DNA from: DATJPD01 sp036394195 | Lineage (GTDB): Bacteria; Pseudomonadota; Alphaproteobacteria; CACIAM-22H2 | Length of the DNA: 5,185 bases | NCBI GenBank assembly: GCA_036394195.1 | Contig: DASWFO010000145.1 | Coordinates: forward strand, 1 to 5,185 | Direction: 5' to 3' | In this document: piece by piece, positions 1 through 4,502 of the stretch | Layout of the letters: the number at the start of each line of letters is the position of its first letter | Numbering within the stretch: position 1 is the stretch's first letter | Position numbers and translations under genes: made by a program | Notes under the pieces: model-generated | Database searches by the model: none | What the model was told of the DNA's origin: nothing | The model's input: only the letters and a program-made list of their open reading frames with translations

Positions 1-2
1 AG

Positions 3-101
3 TCGTCACCCCGGCCAAGCGGCGCAGCCGCGCGAGCCGGGGTCCATGCTGCCACGGGCGAGATGGACCCCGGATCTCGCTTCGCTCGTCCGGGGTGACG
101 A
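3..101. repeat. Nested imperfect palindrome, intergenic repeat element
   Basis: The ends form a perfect 12-bp inverted repeat: TCGTCACCCCGG at 3-14 and CCGGGGTGACGA at 90-101. A second perfect 11-bp inverted repeat lies inside it: CCGGGGTCCAT at 37-47 and ATGGACCCCGG at 63-73. The CCCCGG/CCGGGG cores can also pair locally (9-14 with 37-42, and 68-73 with 90-95), so either one long stem or two shorter hairpins could form. This architecture resembles the dispersed palindromic intergenic repeats of alphaproteobacterial genomes; that it is multi-copy here is inference, since only one copy is visible. It lies downstream of the minus-strand gene ending at 154. Confidence 0.7.
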
Positions 102-104
102 GGG

Positions 105-139
105 AAAAAGGATCGGGACTCATCTGTTGGCGTCGATCC
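105..139 (-). terminator. Possible Rho-independent terminator of the small minus-strand gene
   Basis: Read on the minus strand, GGATCG (139-134) can pair with CGATCC (115-110), directly followed by five T (109-105). The hairpin begins 14 nt after the stop codon of the gene at 154-342. The stem is only 6 bp and the loop is 18 nt, so this is a weak candidate. The strong palindrome at 3-101 just beyond it could also halt transcription. Confidence 0.35.
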
Positions 140-153
140 ACGAGGTTCGCGCA

Positions 154-342
154 CTAGCCGCGCTCGATGCGGTGCACCAGCCGCGCGCGCTCCCAGACCT
201 CGACGGCCGTGGCGCCGGCGACGGTCGCCAGATAAGACGTGCCGTGGCCGATCGCGTCCGCGTCGGCCGCAAAAGTCCCCACTTCGTTTGCCAAGATCCG
301 GTAGTCGTCGCCGATGACGTAAAAGCGATACGCACTCGTCAC
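154..342 (-). CDS. Small hypothetical protein, 62 aa
   Basis: I do not assign a function. The product starts (M/V)TSAYRFYVIGDDYRI and ends AVEVWERARLVHRIERG. A strand-like start, a middle rich in Ala and Asp with an ADADAI segment (residues 27-31), and an EVWERARLV end recall short alphaproteobacterial hypothetical proteins of about 60-80 residues of the type 'YRFYFLD...DDEAI...IEVWQGARRV'; this resemblance is from memory. No signal peptide, membrane segment or Cys is visible. I chose the GTG at 342 because GAGGGGGG ends 8 nt before it and the conserved-looking part begins at once. An in-frame ATG at 372 would add ten residues (MSDRARGDGS), but has no good ribosome binding site and overlaps a possible -10 box. 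It has its own candidate promoter (371-399) and terminator (105-139), so it may be monocistronic although it follows the Nudix gene. Confidence 0.62.
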   Translation of the reverse strand: MTSAYRFYVIGDDYRILANEVGTFAADADAIGHGTSYLATVAGATAVEVWERARLVHRIERG

Positions 343-350
343 TGAACCAT

Positions 351-358
351 CCCCCCTC
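351..358 (-). promoter_or_regulatory. Strong Shine-Dalgarno deciding the GTG start at 342
   Basis: On the minus strand GAGGGGGG precedes the GTG at 342 with an 8-nt spacer. It lies downstream of the alternative ATG at 372, so it can serve only the GTG. This is the main reason for preferring the shorter product. Confidence 0.6.
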
Positions 359-370
359 GCGCGGTCGGAC

Positions 371-399
371 ATTCAGGCGGCCCGCGCACCGCAAGTCAA
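371..399 (-). promoter_or_regulatory. Candidate sigma-70-type promoter for the small gene
   Basis: On the minus strand TTGACT (399-394) is followed, after 17 nt, by CTGAAT (376-371). The -35 box equals that of the etfB promoter in this window; the -10 box is a weaker match. Transcription would start near 363-365, giving a leader of about 20 nt holding the ribosome binding site at 351-358. The last two bases of the -10 box are part of the alternative ATG at 372, which would then not be transcribed. Confidence 0.4.
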
Positions 400-434
400 C
401 AGGAACAACTGTGCCGATCGGCAACCAATGAGCG

Positions 435-450
435 TGTGATGGCGATCACA
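435..450. promoter_or_regulatory. CRP/FNR-family-like palindrome TGTGA-N6-TCACA
   Basis: TGTGAT GGCG ATCACA is a perfect 6-bp inverted repeat and equals the enterobacterial CRP half-sites TGTGA and TCACA at the canonical 6-bp spacing. It overlaps the stop codon of the Nudix gene (446-448) and lies about 100 bp upstream of the GTG at 342. Relative to the proposed promoter its centre is near -78. As a hairpin it lacks a following T tract in either direction, so a simple terminator is unlikely. Binding by an alphaproteobacterial CRP/FNR-type regulator is inference. Confidence 0.35.
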
Positions 451-1297
451 GGGCGCGGCGCAGCCCCTGGCAGATCGCGACGTAGTCGGGATGGTCGGGC
501 GGGATCAGACCGTGGCGGACGAGAAAATCGATGACGACCGGGTTGCAGTTGAACTTGAACTCGCGGGTCTCGCTGACGATGTCGGCGACCTTCGCGATCG
601 GCCACAGATAGAACTCGGCGATCTCGCCGTCGGTGTTGCGCGGCGTGAAATCCGCCGGCAACTCGAGGTCGAAGCAGAACTGGACGTCGGGCTTCAGCCC
701 GTCGGCCGCCTCGACGCAATAGGTGATGGCGCCGACCGCGACGGCGCGGCGCGCGAGATCGCGGGGGATCGCCGCCTCCTCGGCGCATTCCTTGATCAGG
801 TTGTCGGTGAGGCCGATGCCGATCGGCTGGCCGCCGGCGACGAGATTGTCCAGCATGCCCGGATAGGTGTGCTTGTCGCGGGCCCGGCGGCCGATCCACA
901 TGTGGATCCCGTCGTCGTCGCGCACGAAGCCGTTCATGTGGACGCCGAAGGCGCGCACGCCGAAATGCGGAACGGCAGCGCGCTCGATCTGCAAGAACGG
1001 CGGCTCGGCGAAGCTGCGCGTCACCGCGTAGTACTCGCCGCGCACGCCGGTGACGATCCCCTCCGCGCAGAGCGCCTTCACCACGCGCTCCATCTCGGAC
1101 GAGCGCGCGGCGAAGGTCGACAGGCGCGGATGCAACACGACCGCGTCGTCGTCGATCTCGAACACGTCGGGAAAGTCGACCAGACGCGGGATCAGCGCCT
1201 TGCGCACCCGGCCGACCCGGCAGCCGTCGACGACGAACCACTGGAAGTGATCCGGGTTCCAGCGGTTGCACTCGTCGATGCGGTCGAGGAACGACAT
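446..1297 (-). CDS. DUF4743-type Nudix hydrolase, 283 aa
   Basis: A cytoplasmic Nudix hydrolase of the family with an N-terminal DUF4743 region, related to yeast YJR142W and the Nudix half of Tnr3. Residues 1-110 (MSFLDRIDECNRWN, then FVVDGCRVGRV) fit DUF4743, and 111-260 fit the Nudix fold (FGVRAFGVHMNGFV, then MWIGRRARDKHTYPGMLDN). The Nudix box spans 155-177, with GGQPIG at its start and the metal-binding K169-E170-x-x-E173-E174. The canonical first box Glu is Ile161, with Asp165 further on. The end, FNCNPVVIDFLVRHGLIPPDHP (249-270), fits the family. Known relatives act on oxidised thiamine diphosphate-like compounds; the substrate here is unknown. I chose ATG 1297 because MSFLDRI is the usual family start; ATG 1318 would add seven residues (MAYLCHG) and overlap the start codon of the divergent RNase. 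Neither start has a clear ribosome binding site. The frame stays open further upstream, but that part is antisense to the RNase gene. Confidence 0.92.
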   Translation of the reverse strand: MSFLDRIDECNRWNPDHFQWFVVDGCRVGRVRKALIPRLVDFPDVFEIDDDAVVLHPRLSTFAARSSEMERVVKALCAEGIVTGVRGEYYAVTRSFAEPPFLQIERAAVPHFGVRAFGVHMNGFVRDDDGIHMWIGRRARDKHTYPGMLDNLVAGGQPIGIGLTDNLIKECAEEAAIPRDLARRAVAVGAITYCVEAADGLKPDVQFCFDLELPADFTPRNTDGEIAEFYLWPIAKVADIVSETREFKFNCNPVVIDFLVRHGLIPPDHPDYVAICQGLRRAL

Positions 1298-1316
1298 TCC
1301 ATGGCATAGATAAGCC
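1298..1316. promoter_or_regulatory. Very short divergent start region, Nudix/RNase
   Basis: Only 19 bp separate the start codons of the divergent genes at 1297 (minus) and 1317 (plus). The stretch is locally AT-rich (CATAGATAAG at 1305-1314) in very GC-rich surroundings. On the minus strand TTATCT (1313-1308) lies ten bases before ATG 1297 and could be a -10 box. On the plus strand TAGATA (1307-1312) is a poorer candidate. No good -35 box is seen for either, and any such box would lie inside the opposite gene. Confidence 0.3.
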
Positions 1317-1781
1317 ATGATCCGGCCGCTGCCTAGAACCGCCTGCGCGGTCCTCGTCGTCGCTCTCCTCGCCGCAGCACCGCTGTCGGCCGCCGATCCG
1401 GCCCCGGAGTTGCGCGACTTCGCGCGCGCGGTCGGGCTGTCGGACGTCGACGGATTCGTCGAGACCGTGGAGGCGCTGCGGACCGAGCACCGGCTGCCGC
1501 CATGGTACCTGAGCAAGCGGCAGGCCGAACGGCTGGGCTGGCATCCGGGGCTCGACCTCTGCCGCATCACCGGCCGCGAGGAGATCGGCGGCGACCGCTT
1601 CCGCGACCGCCAGCACGTGCTCCCGGACTCCGGCCGGCGCTGGCATGAGGCCGATCTCGATGAGCGCTGCGCCCGCCAGCGCGGCACGCACCGGCTGATC
1701 TGGTCCGACGACGGGCTGATCTACGTCACCACCGACCACTACCGGAGTTTCATTCCGGTGCCGGCGGCGCCGTCCCGCTAG
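1317..1781 (+). CDS. Secreted barnase-type ribonuclease, 154 aa
   Basis: A guanyl-preferring RNase of the barnase/N1 family, probably exported. Residues 1-26 form a Sec signal peptide: Arg3 and Arg7, a hydrophobic core AVLVVALLAAA, and a Ser-Ala-Ala end before Asp27. The mature part follows barnase closely: LPPWYLSKRQAERLGW (60-75, barnase LPDNYITKSEAQALGW), IGGDRF (90-95), and SGRRWHEADL (105-114). The expected catalytic residues are present: Glu111 (barnase Glu73), Arg122 and Arg126 (Arg83, Arg87), and His141 in TTDHYRSF (His102). One residue is inserted between Glu111 and Arg122. Cys82 and Cys118, absent from barnase, could form a disulfide in the periplasm (inference); Cys10 lies in the signal peptide. 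ATG 1317 is the first start after an in-frame stop at 1311-1313 and gives the full signal peptide. No barstar-like gene is in the window. A nutritional or antagonistic role are both possible. Confidence 0.9.
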   Translation: MIRPLPRTACAVLVVALLAAAPLSAADPAPELRDFARAVGLSDVDGFVETVEALRTEHRLPPWYLSKRQAERLGWHPGLDLCRITGREEIGGDRFRDRQHVLPDSGRRWHEADLDERCARQRGTHRLIWSDDGLIYVTTDHYRSFIPVPAAPSR

Positions 1782-1811
1782 TTCCATCTTTCTGGCTATG
1801 AGGGCGCGCCC

Positions 1812-1817
1812 TATAGT
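1812..1817 (+). promoter_or_regulatory. -10 box TATAGT placed for a leaderless transcript
   Basis: TATAGT matches TATAAT at five of six bases and lies 6 bp before the ATG at 1824, so transcription would start at or next to that ATG. The -35 region 17 bp upstream (TTTCTG, 1789-1794) is poor. No purine-rich ribosome binding site lies between the box and the ATG. Upstream of it is a GGGCGCGCCC palindrome (1802-1811). Confidence 0.5.
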
Positions 1818-1823
1818 GGCGCC

Positions 1824-2033
1824 ATGCACATGCTCCTCACCGTCATGCCGTGGCTGATCGGGCTCGCCTTGTTCGCCGTTGTCGCGACCCTGTTCACCGG
1901 GCTGTTCAGCATGACCAGGGGCGGCGAATTCAACGCCCGCTACGGCAACAAGCTGATGCGCCTGCGCGTCGTCCTGCAGGCGGTCACCATCGCGCTGTTC
2001 ATGATGTACATCCTCCTGATGAAGATGGCCTGA
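1824..2033 (+). CDS. Twin-transmembrane HIG1-domain protein, 69 aa
   Basis: A small inner-membrane protein with two predicted membrane helices, about residues 9-29 and 48-67. They are joined by a polar loop, TRGGEFNARYGNKLMRLR. The NKLMRLRVVLQ stretch (42-52) is the conserved core of the HIG1 (hypoxia-induced) family, whose mitochondrial members associate with cytochrome c oxidase and respiratory supercomplexes. A similar role in the bacterial respiratory chain is inference. The length suits bacterial HIG1/twin-transmembrane proteins. The start is ATG 1824; a second in-frame ATG at 1830 would remove two residues. The gene appears to be read from a leaderless transcript and lies 6 nt before the adenosyltransferase gene, so the two are probably co-transcribed. 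Confidence 0.88.
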   Translation: MHMLLTVMPWLIGLALFAVVATLFTGLFSMTRGGEFNARYGNKLMRLRVVLQAVTIALFMMYILLMKMA

Positions 2034-2039
2034 GCCGCC

Positions 2040-2618
2040 ATGGTCCGGCTGACCAAGATCTACACGCGCGGCGGCGACGGCGGCGAGACTTCGCTCGGCG
2101 GCGGGGCACGGGTGCCCAAGCACGATCTCCGCGTCGCCGCCTACGGCACGGTCGACGAGGCCAACGCGGCGATCGGCCTGGCACGCCTGCACACGCAAGG
2201 CGAAGCGGATGCGATGCTGGCCCGCATCCAGAACGACCTGTTCGATCTGGGCGCCGATCTCTGCACGCCGGAGAAGCCCGCCTCCGAAAAGAAGGAGGCC
2301 GCGCCGCAAGCGCTGCGCATGACCCAGGCGCAGGTCGACCGCCTGGAGCGTGAGATCGATGCGATGAACGAGAAGCTGGCGCCGCTCAATTCGTTCGTGC
2401 TGCCGGGCGGGACGGCGGCGGCGGCGCATCTCCATCTCGCGCGGACCGTGATCCGGCGCGCCGAACGGCTGATGACGGAGTTGGCGACGACCGAGAGCGT
2501 GAACGCGCTCGCCCTCAAATACGCCAACCGCGTCTCGGATCATCTCTTCGTCCTCGCCCGCCACCTCAACGACGACGGGCGGCGCGACGTGCTGTGGACG
2601 CCGGGGGAAAACCGCTAA
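2040..2618 (+). CDS. pduO: PduO-type ATP:cob(I)alamin adenosyltransferase, 192 aa
   Basis: Transfers the adenosyl group from ATP to cob(I)alamin, giving adenosylcobalamin, the cofactor of methylmalonyl-CoA and ethylmalonyl-CoA mutases; it acts in the cytoplasm, typically as a trimer. The family motifs occur in order: TKIYTRGGDGG (5-15, ATP-binding N-terminus), RVAAYGTVDEANAAIG (31-46), FVLPGG (119-124), HLARTVIRRAER (132-143, the arginine-rich helix of the active site), and NRVSDHLFVLAR (163-174). Most relatives have Thr or Asn where this one has Gly11 in the YTRxGD motif. The length is normal for the family. Residues 78-116 are a charged, Lys/Glu-rich stretch likely to be helical. It follows the HIG1-like gene after 6 nt with no strong ribosome binding site, so translation is probably coupled. 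It belongs to the PduO/MMAB family, not the CobA/BtuR family. Confidence 0.95.
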   Translation: MVRLTKIYTRGGDGGETSLGGGARVPKHDLRVAAYGTVDEANAAIGLARLHTQGEADAMLARIQNDLFDLGADLCTPEKPASEKKEAAPQALRMTQAQVDRLEREIDAMNEKLAPLNSFVLPGGTAAAAHLHLARTVIRRAERLMTELATTESVNALALKYANRVSDHLFVLARHLNDDGRRDVLWTPGENR

Positions 2619-2636
2619 ACACCGGCCGTCAAGAAA

Positions 2637-2666
2637 TTGACTCACTCGGGCCGGGCGCCCTATGTT
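2637..2666 (+). promoter_or_regulatory. Promoter of the etfBA operon
   Basis: TTGACT (2637-2642) and CTATGT (2660-2665) lie 17 bp apart (or TATGTT at 2661-2666 with 18 bp). This is a good alphaproteobacterial housekeeping-sigma promoter. Transcription would start near 2672, leaving a leader of about 100 nt before the etfB ATG. Confidence 0.65.
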
Positions 2667-2671
2667 GCACC

Positions 2672-2774
2672 TGCGAAATTGCCTGGAATTGCGGCGTCCG
2701 CCGCACGATTTACAGGCAAGTGATAAGCCGGCCGGCGTCTCCGGCCGCATCTCAAGCTTAGGGACAGAGCACGG
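2672..2774 (+). promoter_or_regulatory. Structured 5' leader of etfB
   Basis: Two hairpins can be drawn. One is TGCGGC-GTCC-GCCGCA (stem 2690-2695 with 2700-2705). The other pairs CGGCCGG (2729-2735) with CCGGCCG (2741-2747) around a 5-nt loop. AATTGC also occurs twice, exactly 10 bp apart (2677-2682 and 2687-2692). AGGGA (2760-2764), 10 nt before the ATG, is the likely ribosome binding site. I recognise no known riboswitch, and a cobalamin-riboswitch B12 box is not visible. The structure may simply reflect high GC. Confidence 0.4.
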
Positions 2775-3524
2775 ATGAAGGTCCTGGTCGCGGTCAAACG
2801 CGTCGTCGATTTCAACGTCAAGGTCCGCGTCAAGGCCGATCAGAGCGGCGTCGAGACGGCGAACGTCAAGATGTCGATGAACCCGTTCGACGAGATCGCG
2901 GTCGAGGAAGCCATCCGCCTCAAGGAGAAGGGCCACGCGACCGAGATCATCGCGGTGTCCATGGGCCCGCAACAGTGCCAGGAGACCATTCGGACGGCCC
3001 TCGCCATGGGTGCCGACCGCGGCATCCTCGTCCACACGGACGCCGAGCTGCAGCCGCTGGCCGTCGCGAAGCTGCTCAAGGCCATCGTCGCCAAGGAACA
3101 GCCGCGCCTCATCATCCTCGGCAAGCAGGCGATCGATGACGATTGCAACCAGACCGGCCAGATGCTGGCGGCCCTGCTCGGCTGGCCGCAGGGCACCTTC
3201 GCCTCGAAGCTGGTCCCGGCCGCCGACGCGATCGAGGTGACCCGCGAGGTCGACGGCGGGCTCGAGACCGTGGAGCTGAAGCTGCCAGCGGTCGTCACCA
3301 CCGACCTCCGCCTGAACGAGCCGCGCTATGCCTCGCTGCCCAACATCATGAAGGCGAAGAAGAAGCCCATCGAGACCGTCACCCCCGACGCGCTCGGCGT
3401 CGATCCGGCGCCGCGCATCGTGACCTTGAAGGTCAGCGAGCCGCCCAAGCGCAAATCCGGCGTCAAGGTGCCGGACGTCGCCGCCCTCGTCGACAAACTC
3501 AAGAACGAAGCCAAAGTGATCTGA
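2775..3524 (+). CDS. etfB: Electron transfer flavoprotein subunit beta, 249 aa
   Basis: The AMP-binding subunit of the ETF heterodimer, which takes electrons from acyl-CoA dehydrogenases and related flavoenzymes and delivers them to ETF:quinone oxidoreductase. The N-terminus (MKVLVAVKRVVDFNVKVRV) and MNPFDEIAVEEA (35-46) are typical. GKQAIDDDCNQTGQM (116-130) corresponds to the AMP-binding region. Residues 155-175 match the ETF-beta signature throughout (V-x-R-x2-D-G-G-x-E...P-A-V-V-T). RYASLPNIMKAKKK (184-197) is the partner-docking loop, with Leu188 equivalent to the anchoring Leu195 of human ETF and the lysines that are methylated in mammals. All this marks a respiratory, non-bifurcating ETF. 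The length is standard. It is the first gene of the etfB-etfA-dehydrogenase unit, and its stop overlaps the etfA start (TGATG). Confidence 0.98.
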   Translation: MKVLVAVKRVVDFNVKVRVKADQSGVETANVKMSMNPFDEIAVEEAIRLKEKGHATEIIAVSMGPQQCQETIRTALAMGADRGILVHTDAELQPLAVAKLLKAIVAKEQPRLIILGKQAIDDDCNQTGQMLAALLGWPQGTFASKLVPAADAIEVTREVDGGLETVELKLPAVVTTDLRLNEPRYASLPNIMKAKKKPIETVTPDALGVDPAPRIVTLKVSEPPKRKSGVKVPDVAALVDKLKNEAKVI

Positions 3525-4468
3525 TGAGCGTCCTCGTCATCGCCGAACACGAGCCGGCCGATCTGCGGCCGGCCACCCTGAACACGATCAGCGCCGCCAC
3601 GAGGCTGGGCGGCGACGTCCACGTCCTGGTCGCCGGACAGAACTGCCGGGCCGCGGCCGACGCCGCCGCCAAGGTCGCCGGCGTCGCCAAGGTGCTGCTC
3701 GCCGACAACGCGGCCTATGCGCATCCGCTGGCCGAGACCCTCGCCCCGCTGATCGTCAATCTCGCCGCCGGCTACAGCCACGTGCTGGCGCCCGCGACCA
3801 CGTTCGGCAAGAACGTGGCGCCGCGGGTCGCCGCCCTGCTCGACGTGGCGCAGGTCTCCGACATCATCGGCATCGAATCGCCCGACACCTTCGTGCGGCC
3901 GATCTATGCCGGCAATGCGATGGCGACGGTGCAGTCGAAGGACAAGATCAAGGTCCTCACCGTGCGCGGCACCGCTTTCCCCGCCGCCGCGGCCAGCGGC
4001 GGCAACGCCGCGGTCGAGCCGGTGGCCGAGGCGCCCGGCGACACCGGCCAGTCGAAGTTCCTGCGCCAGGAGCTGTCCAAGTCCGAGCGGCCGGAGCTCA
4101 CCGCGGCGCGGATCGTGATCTCGGGCGGGCGCGGCATGGGCTCGGGCGACAACTTCAAGATCCTGGAGGCGCTGGCCGACAAGCTGGGCGCGGCGGTGGG
4201 CGCGTCGCGCGCCGCCGTCGACGCCGGCTTCGTGCCCAACGACTACCAGGTCGGCCAGACCGGCAAGATCGTGGCACCCGAGCTCTACATCGCCGTCGGC
4301 ATCTCGGGCGCCATCCAGCACCTCGCCGGCATGAAGGATTCGAAGGTCATCGTCGCCATCAACAAGGACGAGGAGGCGCCGATCTTCCAGGTCGCCGATT
4401 ACGGGCTCGTCGGCGATCTGTTCAAGCTCGTTCCGGAACTCACCGCGGCGCTGCCGGCGAAACGCTGA
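3524..4468 (+). CDS. etfA: Electron transfer flavoprotein subunit alpha, 314 aa
   Basis: The FAD-carrying subunit that pairs with EtfB. The N-terminal domain (MSVLVIAEHEPADLRPATLNTISAA, then HVLAPATTFGKNVAPRVAALLDV at 86-108) is typical. A linker of low complexity, rich in Ala, Gly and Pro, lies at 150-175. The C-terminal FAD domain contains VISGGRGMGSGDNF (198-211), QVGQTGK (242-248) and the complete ETF-alpha signature at 254-280 (LYIAVGISG...IQHLAG...VIVAIN). The start is ATG 3524, whose A is the last base of the etfB TGA. Translation is therefore probably coupled, which suits 1:1 subunit production. The frame is open upstream into etfB, but that part is a shadow. The length is normal, with no missing cofactor residue. 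Confidence 0.98.
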   Translation: MSVLVIAEHEPADLRPATLNTISAATRLGGDVHVLVAGQNCRAAADAAAKVAGVAKVLLADNAAYAHPLAETLAPLIVNLAAGYSHVLAPATTFGKNVAPRVAALLDVAQVSDIIGIESPDTFVRPIYAGNAMATVQSKDKIKVLTVRGTAFPAAAASGGNAAVEPVAEAPGDTGQSKFLRQELSKSERPELTAARIVISGGRGMGSGDNFKILEALADKLGAAVGASRAAVDAGFVPNDYQVGQTGKIVAPELYIAVGISGAIQHLAGMKDSKVIVAINKDEEAPIFQVADYGLVGDLFKLVPELTAALPAKR

Positions 4469-4490
4469 CCGCCGCTCACCGCTCCAGCAT

Positions 4491-4495
4491 GAGGG
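4491..4495 (+). promoter_or_regulatory. Shine-Dalgarno of the 3-hydroxybutyryl-CoA dehydrogenase gene
   Basis: GAGGG lies 7 nt before the ATG at 4503, in the 34-nt gap after etfA. No terminator is seen in this gap, so read-through from etfA is expected. Confidence 0.6.
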
Positions 4496-4502
4496 TCTCA
4501 CC

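Noticed and set aside
46..345. A 99-codon plus-strand frame beginning MLPRARWTPDLASLVRGDEGK
   Set aside because: Its start comes from the palindromic repeat and the rest is antisense to the small gene at 154-342, which has a better ribosome binding site and more natural composition.
491..1309. A 272-codon plus-strand frame opposite the Nudix gene
   Set aside because: Asp/Ala/Arg/Val-rich mirror of the Nudix coding strand, without recognisable motifs.
1318..1687. N-terminal extension of the Nudix protein to 413 residues
   Set aside because: The extra part is antisense to the RNase gene, is Arg/Ser/Pro-rich, and lies before the usual family start MSFLDRI.
1741..1759. Inverted repeat ACCGGA-N7-TCCGGT near the end of the RNase gene as a terminator
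   Set aside because: It lies inside the coding sequence (codons for YRSFIPV) and is not followed by a T run.
2619..2774. Cobalamin riboswitch between the adenosyltransferase gene and etfB
   Set aside because: No B12-box-like sequence and too short for that class; the gap holds a promoter and two simple hairpins.
396..3035. An 879-codon open frame on the minus strand across six genes
   Set aside because: It is antisense to RNase, HIG1-like, adenosyltransferase and etfB coding DNA, and its product is a low-complexity Arg/Ala/Gly/Asp-rich protein typical of a shadow frame in high-GC DNA.
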